From positions 1 through 18,222 of the forward strand of contig JAAYKS010000065.1 in the NCBI GenBank assembly GCA_012522285.1: a DNA stretch of 18,222 nt. Reading direction: 5' to 3'. The translations under genes were made by a program, and so were the position numbers. Source of the stretch: Clostridiaceae bacterium. Its GTDB lineage: Bacteria > Bacillota > Clostridia > Saccharofermentanales > UBA5734. Positions 1 through 7,646 of this stretch are shown here, piece by piece; positions within the stretch are counted from its first letter, which is position 1, and each line of letters begins with the position of its first letter. Below the pieces are notes generated by a model. The model saw only the letters and a program-made list of their open reading frames with translations. It had not been told where the DNA came from and did not search any database.

Positions 1-1727
1 ACGAAAAAGCCGAACTGATGGCGCTCGTCCTCCGGGATGCTCTTGATGTATTCGTCCCGCAGCCGCGTCAGGATCTTTCCGGCGGAAATACCACCGTACC
101 CGATCGAAGAGTACAGGTCGTCCAGCGAGGTGAGCGTATAACGGCGGAAAACCTTGTCCAGTACTTCGGACTTGAGCAGCTGCTGCGCGGTAAATCCCGA
201 CTTTTTCATCTCGCGTTCGAAGACTTCTCGTCCGCGGGCGATGTTTTCGTCCCGCATCTCGCGCTTGAACCACTGGTTGATCTTGCTGCGCGCGGAGGAG
301 CTTTTGACGAGTTTGAGCCAGTCCCGGCTGGGCCCGTGCACCTTGTCCGAGGTGAGGATTTCGACGATGTCCCCGTTTTGGAGCTCGTAGGTCAGCGGCA
401 CGATCCGACTGTTGACCTTGGCGCCATACATTCGGTTGCCGATCCCGGAGTGGATGTTGTACGCAAAGTCGATCGGGACCGCCCCCGCGGGCAGCGCGAC
501 CACATCCCCCTTGGGAGTGAAGACAAAGACTTCTTCCGCGATCAGCCCGTTCTTGAGGGACTCCATGTATTCGCCGGCGTCCCGCATGTCTTTCTGCCAG
601 TCCAGCAGTTGGCGGAGCCAGGCCATTTTTTCGTCCAGCGCGGTGGTGCCCGGGATTTGTTTTTTGTCTTCTTCTTTGTATTTCCAATGGGCCGCGATCC
701 CGTACTCTGCGGTCCGGTGCATCGCAAACGTCCGGATCTGGACCTCGAAAGGCATGCCCTTGGGGCCGATCACCGTGGTGTGCAGCGATTGGTACATATT
801 GGGTTTTGGCATCGCGATATAGTCTTTGAACCGTCCCGGAATCGGCCGGTACAGCTCGTGCACCACACCGAGGACCGAATAGCAGTCCGCGACCGAGTTC
901 ACGATGATCCGGGTGGCAAACAGATCGTAGATCTGGTCGAGGTTTTTGTTTTGCTGGTTCATCTTGCGATAGATGCTGTAGAAGTGTTTGGGACGGCCCT
1001 CGATCTCGCAGTGGATGCCCATGCGCTCGATCACCTGTTTGAGCTCGGTGATGACCTGGGAGACATAATGCTCGCGTTCGGACCGTTTTTGCGAGATCGA
1101 GCCGACCAGCTCATAAAACGCGTCCCGGTCCAGATAGCGCAGACAGAGATCCTCGAGTTCCCATTTCCATTTATAGATCCCGAGGCGGTGCGCGAGCGGG
1201 GCATAGATGTCCAGCGTCTCCCGCGCCTTTACCTGCTGGCGGTCGGGGGTCAAATGCTTCATTGTCCGCATGTTGTGCAGCCGGTCAGCCAGTTTGATCA
1301 GGACCACGCGGATGTCGCGCGCCATCGCGAGCAGCATTTTGCGGAAGTTTTCTGCCTGCACCTCTTCCTTGGAGGAAAAGGCCAGCCGGTCGAGTTTGGT
1401 GACACCATCCACCAGCTCGGCGATCTCTTCGCCAAATTCGGACGCGAGAAATTCGATCGAGAGACCGGTGTCTTCGACCGTGTCGTGCAGCAGCGCGGCC
1501 ACCAGCGTCGCCGCTTCGGGTTCCAGCTCGGTCAGGATGAGCGCGACGGCCAAGGGGTGGATCGCATAGGGTTCGCCGGTGGCGCGAACCTGTCCCTCGT
1601 GGGCGTTGAGCATGAATTCGTAGGCCCGGACGATCCGGTCCGACTCGTCGGTTTTGCTATAGGCCCGGTAACGGCGGAGAAGGATGTCCAGCTCGTTCCG
1701 AAGATCGTCTTTGGTCTGGGCGTCCAT
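1..1727 (-). CDS. relA: Bifunctional (p)ppGpp synthetase/hydrolase (Rel/SpoT family), 3' end cut by window edge
   Basis: This enzyme makes and degrades the stringent-response alarmone (p)ppGpp in the cytoplasm. Translating the minus strand from ATG 1727 gives 575 codons open to the left edge. In order they show an N-terminal HD hydrolase domain with H43 and the HDTVEDT motif at about 81-87, then a synthetase domain with GRFKDYIA and YQSLHTTV motifs. A TGS domain follows at about 397-460 (VFVFTPKGD, then DFAYNIHSGIG). The RFKD sequence is the RxKD signature of bifunctional Rel/SpoT enzymes; monofunctional RelA has ExDD. The intact HD motif agrees with hydrolase activity. Family members are about 730 residues, so the C-terminal helical/ACT regulatory part lies outside the window. 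The start sits 5 bp after the recJ stop, and its ribosome site AAAGGTG lies inside the recJ 3' end, suggesting translational coupling. Naming it rel rather than relA would be equally correct. Confidence 0.95.
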   Translation of the reverse strand, partial: MDAQTKDDLRNELDILLRRYRAYSKTDESDRIVRAYEFMLNAHEGQVRATGEPYAIHPLAVALILTELEPEAATLVAALLHDTVEDTGLSIEFLASEFGEEIAELVDGVTKLDRLAFSSKEEVQAENFRKMLLAMARDIRVVLIKLADRLHNMRTMKHLTPDRQQVKARETLDIYAPLAHRLGIYKWKWELEDLCLRYLDRDAFYELVGSISQKRSEREHYVSQVITELKQVIERMGIHCEIEGRPKHFYSIYRKMNQQNKNLDQIYDLFATRIIVNSVADCYSVLGVVHELYRPIPGRFKDYIAMPKPNMYQSLHTTVIGPKGMPFEVQIRTFAMHRTAEYGIAAHWKYKEEDKKQIPGTTALDEKMAWLRQLLDWQKDMRDAGEYMESLKNGLIAEEVFVFTPKGDVVALPAGAVPIDFAYNIHSGIGNRMYGAKVNSRIVPLTYELQNGDIVEILTSDKVHGPSRDWLKLVKSSSARSKINQWFKREMRDENIARGREVFEREMKKSGFTAQQLLKSEVLDKVFRRYTLTSLDDLYSSIGYGGISAGKILTRLRDEYIKSIPEDERHQFGFF

Positions 1728-1732
1728 GGGAA

Positions 1733-3835
1733 TCAGCACCTTTCGCGGGCTTCGAGGATATAGCGGAACGATGCGCAGGCGTGCAGATTGGCTTTGCCTT
1801 CGATCGGGAGCAGCGTGATGTGGCGGCGCTCGACGCCGAGGACCTGCTGACGCAGCAATCCGGCCTCGTGGAATACCTCGAGGATGCGGGAAAGCCGGAA
1901 CCAGTTGAGGTCGAGCCCGTAGCTGCGCGAAATCTTGCGGGCGAGCAGCGTCAGATCACACAACAGCGGATCCTCGGCAAAATTGGCGCGGATGTACTGG
2001 TAGGAAGAAGTGAACTCGGGCTTGAGCGGCACGAGGGAACGCAGTTCCAGACCGAGCCGCGCGGCGATGTCCGCCAAAGGCTCCTCCCGGAGACGCGCCT
2101 CCTGCTCGGCGGCGATCATCGGCTCGGAAGGCTCTTCGGCATCCGGTTGCGCCGCGGGACGGAGATCCCGGATTTTGAGTTGCAGATTTTCCTGCCCGTT
2201 CCAGAAGTTGATGTCCATCGAATAGGCGACGTCGACCCGGTCCCCGGGGCCGACCAGACCGTCAAACAGGTTCATGCCGAACCCGATGGCGGCGACCGGG
2301 CGGTCCATCCCCTCGCCTTGCAGCATCAGTTTGATGTGGTGGCCGTTGCCCAGCATCCACATGTCCCGGACCGTCAGATCCTCGGTCATGAAGATCGGTT
2401 CCCGGTTGCCTTCGCCAAATGGCGCCAGCCGGGCCAGGTCCCGCGCGTTTTCCTCCGTGATCATCGAAAGATCCATAGGCATGTCGATCCGGATCGTATG
2501 TCGGCTGGTTTCCGGCGTCAGGTGCTCGGACGCAAACGCGTTGACTTCCCGTTTGAACGCCTCCAGCGACCGCTCCTCCACCAGCATGCCGCACGCTTTG
2601 CGGTGGCCGCCGAACTTGAGGATGTGGTCTGAAGCCGCGGTCACCGCGCCCAGCATGTCGAACTCTCCGAAGGAGCGCGAGGAACCCCGATAGAGCCCCT
2701 CTTCTCCCGCCAGCACGACTGCGGGGCGGCAGAACATCTCGGCCAGCCGCGACGCGACAATCCCGATGATGCCCTGATGCCATCCCTCTTTGTGGACAAT
2801 CAGCATGCCTTTGCCGGAAAAATCAAAGGACTCGTCGATCATCCGAGAGGCTTCGCCGATGATCTCGGTTTCCACGTCTTTGCGTTTTTGATTGTCCGCG
2901 CACAGTGCCTGCGCGATCGCGTCCGCTTCGGCGACATCCTGCGTCAGCAGGAGCTCGACCGCGCGGTTTGCGTCCCCCATTCGTCCCGCGGCGTTGAGCC
3001 GGGGTGCCAGGGTAAACCCGACCATTGCCGAGGTCACCGGTTTGTTGCACATATTCACGTAACGCAACATCGAGGCGATCCCGATGTTGTCCTGGCGTTG
3101 GATGCTCTGGATGCCATAATGCACCATGACCCGGTTTTCCCCGATCAGGGGCATGACATCCGCCATCGTGCCCAATGCCGCAAAGTCGAGATATTCCCGC
3201 CAGAGTTCCCCGAGACCCATGCGCAGGCTGAGCGCGTGGACCAGCTTGAGCGCGACACCCGCGCCCGACAGCCCCTGGAAAGGATAGGTCTCGCCGGGTC
3301 GGCGGGGATTGATGATGGCGCGGGCATCTGTCGGGAGGGATGCTTTGCACTCATGGTGGTCGGTCACCACCGTCTCGATGCCCCGCGCGGCCATTTCGGT
3401 GATTTCCGCATCTCCCGATATGCCGCAGTCGACTGTAATGACCAATGCGCACCCGGCCGCCTCGGCGGCGTCGATGCCGGTGTCCGACAGCCCGTACCCC
3501 TCGGTCAGTCGGTCGGGGATGTAAAAGAGACAATCCGCACCAGCCCGCCGCAAAAACGAGGTGACGATCGAGGTGGCGGTAATGCCGTCGACATCATAGT
3601 CGCCGTGCACCATGATTCGGCTCTTGCGGCGGACATGCTCGAGTACCACGTCCACCGCGGTCTCCATCCCCAGCATCTGAAAGGGGTCGCAAAACCCGTC
3701 GGCCGGCGGATGGAGAAACGCCTCGGTCTCGGCGGCCCCGTGGACGCCTCGCGCGGAAAGAAGCCGCGCCAACAGCGGTGGGGCGTTCCCCAACTCCGCG
3801 CGCGGGGCCGACAGAACCGTGTCCTGTGACGGCAT
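1733..3835 (-). CDS. recJ: Single-stranded-DNA-specific 5'-3' exonuclease RecJ
   Basis: RecJ degrades single-stranded DNA 5' to 3' in recombination and mismatch or base-excision repair. From ATG 3835 the protein is 700 residues. DHH-family metal-binding motifs are visible: HGDYDVDG at 77-84, VDCGI at 135-139 and TDHHE at 158-162, followed by GAGVA near 191. The DHHA1 half has GSSRS and GGHRKACGM. A C-terminal extension of more than 100 residues follows, as in Bacillota RecJ. Start choice: ATG 3835 has AAGGAAAG 8 nt upstream. However, reading 7-10 codons further, to TTG 3856 or TTG 3865 (the latter with AGAGG 6 nt upstream), adds a Trp just before the first Met. That matches the (R/K)W start of B. 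subtilis and Thermus RecJ as I recall them, so the true start may be upstream. rel follows directly; the apt gene often found between them in Bacillota is absent. Confidence 0.95.
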   Translation of the reverse strand: MPSQDTVLSAPRAELGNAPPLLARLLSARGVHGAAETEAFLHPPADGFCDPFQMLGMETAVDVVLEHVRRKSRIMVHGDYDVDGITATSIVTSFLRRAGADCLFYIPDRLTEGYGLSDTGIDAAEAAGCALVITVDCGISGDAEITEMAARGIETVVTDHHECKASLPTDARAIINPRRPGETYPFQGLSGAGVALKLVHALSLRMGLGELWREYLDFAALGTMADVMPLIGENRVMVHYGIQSIQRQDNIGIASMLRYVNMCNKPVTSAMVGFTLAPRLNAAGRMGDANRAVELLLTQDVAEADAIAQALCADNQKRKDVETEIIGEASRMIDESFDFSGKGMLIVHKEGWHQGIIGIVASRLAEMFCRPAVVLAGEEGLYRGSSRSFGEFDMLGAVTAASDHILKFGGHRKACGMLVEERSLEAFKREVNAFASEHLTPETSRHTIRIDMPMDLSMITEENARDLARLAPFGEGNREPIFMTEDLTVRDMWMLGNGHHIKLMLQGEGMDRPVAAIGFGMNLFDGLVGPGDRVDVAYSMDINFWNGQENLQLKIRDLRPAAQPDAEEPSEPMIAAEQEARLREEPLADIAARLGLELRSLVPLKPEFTSSYQYIRANFAEDPLLCDLTLLARKISRSYGLDLNWFRLSRILEVFHEAGLLRQQVLGVERRHITLLPIEGKANLHACASFRYILEARERC

Positions 3836-3879
3836 CTTCCAATCTTTCCTTACCAACAGAGCCAAAATCCGCCTCTTTC

Positions 3880-3895
3880 CGGGCTGTTCAGCCCG
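3880..3895 (-). promoter_or_regulatory. Short hairpin in the recJ leader
   Basis: A perfect 6-bp inverted repeat (CGGGCT, loop GAAC on the transcript, AGCCCG) lies between the putative recJ -10 element and the recJ ribosome sites. It has no T tract, so it is not a terminator. It may influence mRNA stability or translation, but this is inference from structure alone. Confidence 0.3.
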
Positions 3896-3919
3896 TCTGA
3901 TGATCCTTATAATCCGTTT

Positions 3920-3925
3920 ATTATA
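3920..3925 (-). promoter_or_regulatory. Putative -10 element for recJ-rel
   Basis: Read on the minus strand, this is a perfect TATAAT between the rpsU terminator and recJ. No good -35 box sits 16-18 bp upstream (the region is GGCGGTTGTG-like), so the promoter is only partly supported. Its place just after a terminator and before recJ makes a promoter here likely. Confidence 0.45.
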
Positions 3926-3989
3926 GCATCTAGCACAACACAACCGCCCGATTCGTCCCGCAATTTCCAGCAAAATGTCCCAACCATGC

Positions 3990-4020
3990 AAAAAGTCCGG
4001 AATCCTGCTGGATTCCGGAC
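3990..4020 (-). terminator. Rho-independent terminator after rpsU
   Basis: An 11-bp perfect stem (3995-4005 with 4010-4020, GTCCGGAATCC / GGATTCCGGAC) with a 4-nt loop is followed on the minus strand by TTTTT at 3990-3994. It lies 34 bp past the rpsU stop and upstream of recJ, so it ends the rpsU transcript and separates it from recJ-rel. Confidence 0.9.
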
Positions 4021-4054
4021 GTCCGCTGCATATCGCACAAACCGGATATCCGGC

Positions 4055-4228
4055 TCAACGCTTGCGTTTTCTGGCTGCTTCGGATTTCTTCTTGCGTTTG
4101 ACACTGGGCTTCTCGTAATGCTCGCGTTTTCTTACTTCAGCAAGCACACCGGAGCGGGCGCATGAACGTTTGAACCTTCTGAGCGCGCTGTCAAGGGATT
4201 CGTTTTCCTTTACTCGGACTTCCGACAC
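4055..4228 (-). CDS. rpsU: 30S ribosomal protein S21
   Basis: S21 is a small basic protein of the 30S subunit platform, near the anti-Shine-Dalgarno end of 16S rRNA. The 57-residue product begins MSEVRVKENESLDSALRRF and has the family core RRFKR, then KREHYEKPSVKRKKK and a highly basic tail, matching the usual 55-60 residue length in Bacillota. I chose the GTG start at 4228 because GGAGG lies 7 nt upstream (4236-4240), within a purine run. An ATG at 4258 would add ten residues upstream of this site and is unlike the family. The gene has its own promoter and terminator, so it is probably monocistronic. Confidence 0.93.
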   Translation of the reverse strand: MSEVRVKENESLDSALRRFKRSCARSGVLAEVRKREHYEKPSVKRKKKSEAARKRKR

Positions 4229-4234
4229 TTTTCT

Positions 4235-4242
4235 CCCTCCCC
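4235..4242 (-). promoter_or_regulatory. Strong ribosome-binding site fixing the rpsU GTG start
   Basis: The minus strand reads GGGGAGGG here. Its GGAGG core is 7 nt from GTG 4228. This decides the start in favour of GTG over the in-frame ATG ten codons upstream. Confidence 0.8.
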
Positions 4243-4300
4243 TCTCCGGTGAAATCACATAACCAACCGCGGAATCTCCGCGCCTGTTTGCGGCTTATGT

Positions 4301-4330
4301 ATTATAACTGCACCGGGTGCACCACGTCAA
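4301..4330 (-). promoter_or_regulatory. Sigma-A-type promoter for rpsU
   Basis: On the minus strand, TTGACG (4325-4330) is separated by 18 bp from a perfect TATAAT (4301-4306), about 70 bp upstream of the rpsU GTG. This is the best-matched promoter in the window. The spacer contains an inverted repeat (TGCACC/GGTGCA around one central base), which might be an operator or chance. Confidence 0.7.
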
Positions 4331-4409
4331 CCAATCGGAATCGGCCCGGGAGGCCCGACGGCGACGAACCGAGAGCCGTTATAAATCGCGATTCCTGCCG
4401 CGTCGCAAG

Positions 4410-4760
4410 TCAGCGGATACGCTCTCCGAGCGGCTCTCCACCCAGCAAGTGGTAGTGGACGTGCGCGACGGACTGGCCGGCATCGGCACCGCAGTTCGCG
4501 ATCAGGCAGAAACCGGACGCATCGATCCCGAGGGCGTGCGCGGTGCCAGCCACCGCATGTGGCAGCGCCTGCGCCGTATCCGCGGACGCCGGGTCATCCG
4601 CGAGTGCCAGCAAGTCCGGCCAATGACGCCGGGGCAGCAGCAGCACATGGATCGCGGCCTGCGGGTGGAGGTCGCGGATCGCGACGTACGCCGCATCTTC
4701 ATAAACGACGGTCGAGGGGATCTCCCCGCGGATGATTTTACAAAACACACAATCCGGCAT
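4410..4760 (-). CDS. HIT-family nucleotide hydrolase (HINT-like)
   Basis: HIT proteins are small cytoplasmic hydrolases or transferases acting on phosphoramidate or dinucleotide bonds, such as aminoacyl-AMP or AMP-lysine. The 116-residue product starts MPDCVFCKIIRGEIPS, the classic HINT N-terminus with a CxxC pair (C4, C7). It ends with the catalytic triad HVHYHLL (H100, H102, H104). Length fits the 110-140 residue family. The ATG at 4760 has GGAGG 7 nt upstream. It lies 24 bp downstream of alaS and is probably co-transcribed. That pairing is suggestive, because HINT enzymes hydrolyse aminoacyl-adenylates, but the link is inference. The substrate cannot be told from sequence. Confidence 0.92.
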   Translation of the reverse strand: MPDCVFCKIIRGEIPSTVVYEDAAYVAIRDLHPQAAIHVLLLPRRHWPDLLALADDPASADTAQALPHAVAGTAHALGIDASGFCLIANCGADAGQSVAHVHYHLLGGEPLGERIR

Positions 4761-4784
4761 ATTCCGCCTCCGTTGTCCGGGCGC

Positions 4785-7448
4785 TTAGTCTGTCAGCGCC
4801 CGCTGGATCCTGTCCGCGGTTTCGCGGATCACCTCGTCCAATCGCGACGCGTCCCGTCCTCCGGCCTGCGCCATGTCGGGACGCCCGCCGCCCCCGCCGC
4901 CCGTCGCCCGGGCGGCTTCACGCACGAGATCCCCAGCCGACACGCCCGCACGCACCGCATCCGGGGTCGCCATCGCGACGAAAAGCACTTTCCCGCCGGT
5001 CGCGGCGGCCAGAAACACCACCCCTTCGCCGATGCGGTCGCGTACATGGTCGGCCATCCGGCGCAAGGTGTCCGCGTCCGGTGCCTCCACCCGCGCGGAG
5101 ACCGTACGGAAGGATCCGCAGGTCTGCGCACCTGAAACCAGCCCGTCCGCGGCGGACACCGAGGACGCAACGGCTTGTTCAGCCAATTTCTTTTCCAGAG
5201 ACTTGTGTTCCGTCAGGAGCGTCTCGATCCGCCTCGGCAACTCTTGCGCAGGTACCTTGAGCGCCGCGAGGGAGGCGGCGAGGATGTCCGCATCCGCCCG
5301 GACTTCGTCGAACGCCGCCTGTCCGGTCACGGCTTCGATCCGGCGTACCCCGGACGCGACCCCGCCTTCGGACAGCATACGGAACAGGCAGGCCTGAGAC
5401 GAGGACCGCAGGTGGGTGCCGCCGCACAGCTCACGGCTGTAGCCGCCCACCCGTACCACGCGCACATGGTCTCCGTATTTATCGTCAAACAGCGCCATCG
5501 CACCCGATTGGCGCGCTTCGTCCAGGGTCATCAGGTCGGTTTCGACCGCGAGGTCTTCGAGGATCGCGGCGTTCACCAGCCGCTCCACCTCCGACCGTTC
5601 GGCCGGCGTCAGCGGCTGGTAGTGGCTAAAGTCAAATCGCAATCGATCCGGGGAGACCGCGGATCCCGCCTGCGCGACATGCTCGCCCAGTACAATACGC
5701 AGTGCCTTGTGGAGCAGGTGTGTCGCGGTGTGGTTGCGGGCGGTCGCCAGACGTCTCGCCCGATCGACTGACAGCTGCACCTCGTCGCCCTGCCGTATCT
5801 TTCCGGTCTCGATCTTGCCTTCGTGCAGGTAGATGCCCGCACCGGTTTTGCGGGTGTCGGACACGGTCACGGTCGTCCCGTCACCAGAGATCTCGCCGCG
5901 GTCTCCGGTCTGTCCGCCCGCTTCGGCATAGAAGGGACTGCGGTCTGTCACGACCAGCACATGGTCGCCTACATTGGCTTCTTCCACGATTGTTTTGTCG
6001 TCATTGTCTCCTGACGTCCTGACAAGAAGCAGGACCGTCGCCACCTCTTCCAGCCGGTCATATCCGGTAAAAATCGTGGGAGGAAGATCTCCGAAGGCGT
6101 CCAGACCGTCCGGTCCCTCCCAGGCGGAAGCGGTTTTCGCCCGCAGCGCGGCGCGCGCCCGTTCCTTTTGCCGGCGCATCGCATCGGCAAATCCGGCCTC
6201 GTCGATACCGATTCCCTGTTCTTCCGCGATTTCGCGCGTCAAGTCCAGCGGGAAGCCGTAGGTGTCGTGGAGCAAGAACGCGTCTTTCCCGTCCAGGATG
6301 TCCGATCCCGCGGCCCGTGTCTCATCGAGCAGGCGTTCCAGCACGGCAGAGCCCGCCTGGATGGTTTCGGCAAACCGCTCTTCTTCGATCCGGATCACCG
6401 TCTGGAAGGTTTCGCGTTTGCGGATCAGCTCCGGATACGCCTCCCCCGACTCCCGCACGACCGTGTCCACGATCTTGTGCAGGAACGTCCCTTCGATGCC
6501 GAGCAGGCGGCCAAAGCGCGCCGCACGGCGGAGGAGGCGGCGCAGCACATACCCTCTCCCCTCGTTGGAGGGCAGGATGCCGTCCGAAATCATGAAAACC
6601 GTGCTGCGGATGTGGTCGGTCACCACCCGGATGGCAATGTCGGTTTCTTGGTTTTCTCCGTACCGCGCGGAAGCGATGGCACAAACATGGTCCAGGATTG
6701 CGCGGATCGTGTCGACCTCGAACAGGTTGTCGACATCCTGCATCAGGCAGGCAAACCGCTCCAGACCACCCCCGGTATCGATGTTCCGTTTTTCGAGCGG
6801 CGTGTAGCTGCCGTCCTCTTCCCGATTGAACTGGGTGAACACCAGATTCCAGAATTCGACAAATCGGTCGCAATCGCAGCCGACTTTGCAGTCCGGTTGG
6901 CCGCAGCCCTTGTCCGCTCCGCGGTCGAAAAAGATCTCGGAACTCGGGCCGCAGGGCCCGGTCCCGTGTTCCCAGAAGTTGTCTTCTTTTCCCAGCCGGA
7001 CGATGCGTTCCGCTGGCAGTCCGATGTCATTTTTCCAGATGTCATATGCCTCGTCGTCTTCGAGATAGACCGACGCGTACAACCGGTCGATCGGCATCTC
7101 GAGCACCTGGGTAACAAACTCCCACGCAAAGGCAATCGCCTCTTTTTTGAAGTAGTCCCCAAACGAAAAATTCCCCAGCATTTCAAAAAAAGTGCCGTGC
7201 CGAGAGGTCTTGCCCACTCGCTCGATGTCGGGTGTGCGGATGCACTTCTGGCAGGTGGTGACACGGGGGGCGGGCGGGGTCTGGGCGCCGGTAAAATATG
7301 GCTTGAACGGGGTCATACCGGCGTTGATGAGCAGGATCGACGGGTCGTTGCGCGGCACCAGCGGAAAGCTGGACAACCGCATGTGTCCCTTGGATTCGAA
7401 ATACGCGAGGTATTTCTCCCGGATTTCGTTCAGTCCCATCTTGCGCAT
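4785..7448 (-). CDS. alaS: Alanyl-tRNA synthetase
   Basis: AlaRS charges tRNA-Ala and clears mischarged Ser- or Gly-tRNA-Ala. The 887-residue protein is full length (family about 875). Near the N-terminus it has the class II catalytic core with INAGMTPFKPYF, RVTTCQKCIRTPDIE and GTFFEMLGNFSFGDYF. GRGYVLRRLLRRAAR follows at the tRNA-recognition region. The editing domain zinc ligands are present: HTATH near 571-575, and C and H in CGGTH near 673. The C-terminal DHHA1-type domain has a Gly-rich GGGGGGRPDMAQAGG near 848. I chose ATG 7448 because GGGAGG lies about 8 nt upstream; the 40 residues further upstream are unlike AlaRS. A second Met three codons on (MGLNEIR) is possible. The HIT gene follows in the same direction. 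Confidence 0.97.
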   Translation of the reverse strand: MRKMGLNEIREKYLAYFESKGHMRLSSFPLVPRNDPSILLINAGMTPFKPYFTGAQTPPAPRVTTCQKCIRTPDIERVGKTSRHGTFFEMLGNFSFGDYFKKEAIAFAWEFVTQVLEMPIDRLYASVYLEDDEAYDIWKNDIGLPAERIVRLGKEDNFWEHGTGPCGPSSEIFFDRGADKGCGQPDCKVGCDCDRFVEFWNLVFTQFNREEDGSYTPLEKRNIDTGGGLERFACLMQDVDNLFEVDTIRAILDHVCAIASARYGENQETDIAIRVVTDHIRSTVFMISDGILPSNEGRGYVLRRLLRRAARFGRLLGIEGTFLHKIVDTVVRESGEAYPELIRKRETFQTVIRIEEERFAETIQAGSAVLERLLDETRAAGSDILDGKDAFLLHDTYGFPLDLTREIAEEQGIGIDEAGFADAMRRQKERARAALRAKTASAWEGPDGLDAFGDLPPTIFTGYDRLEEVATVLLLVRTSGDNDDKTIVEEANVGDHVLVVTDRSPFYAEAGGQTGDRGEISGDGTTVTVSDTRKTGAGIYLHEGKIETGKIRQGDEVQLSVDRARRLATARNHTATHLLHKALRIVLGEHVAQAGSAVSPDRLRFDFSHYQPLTPAERSEVERLVNAAILEDLAVETDLMTLDEARQSGAMALFDDKYGDHVRVVRVGGYSRELCGGTHLRSSSQACLFRMLSEGGVASGVRRIEAVTGQAAFDEVRADADILAASLAALKVPAQELPRRIETLLTEHKSLEKKLAEQAVASSVSAADGLVSGAQTCGSFRTVSARVEAPDADTLRRMADHVRDRIGEGVVFLAAATGGKVLFVAMATPDAVRAGVSAGDLVREAARATGGGGGGRPDMAQAGGRDASRLDEVIRETADRIQRALTD

Positions 7449-7531
7449 AACGTGTCCTCCCGCCATCAAATGAAAAGCAGGCCCGTTTCCGGTTTGCACG
7501 CTCCGCTGGCCGGAAGGGCCGATTGAGCAGA

Positions 7532-7560
7532 ATTCTACACCAAAAAACGTACGGCAACAA
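7532..7560 (-). promoter_or_regulatory. Possible alaS promoter
   Basis: On the minus strand, TTGTTG (7555-7560), a 17-bp spacer and TAGAAT (7532-7537) lie about 80 bp upstream of the alaS start. The -10 matches 5/6 and the -35 only 3/6. A perfect minus-strand TATAAT at 7581-7586 is an alternative, but it lacks a good -35. Confidence 0.4.
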
Positions 7561-7579
7561 GCGCACACGGATCACCATG

Positions 7580-7588
7580 TATTATACT
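7580..7588 (+). promoter_or_regulatory. Possible -10 element for the DUF1015-FAD-DUF2298 operon
   Basis: TATTATACT on the plus strand offers TATTAT and TATACT, about 60 bp upstream of the DUF1015 ATG. It overlaps the minus-strand TATAAT, so the divergent promoters may share DNA. No convincing -35 is visible for either reading. Confidence 0.3.
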
Positions 7589-7646
7589 GGAAAGCAAAAG
7601 TCCTCGCGGCGCTGCCGCTGACTCGACCTCAAAGGAGATCATATCC

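Noticed and set aside
18..1763. 581-codon open frame on the plus strand opposite rel
   Set aside because: It mirrors the Rel reading frame. The minus strand carries clear HD, synthetase and TGS motifs, and the plus frame matches no family I know. Long antisense frames are common in GC-rich genes.
7449..7646. T-box or other riboswitch upstream of alaS
   Set aside because: No T-box consensus or terminator/antiterminator pair was found by eye; only short GGCC-type stems are present.
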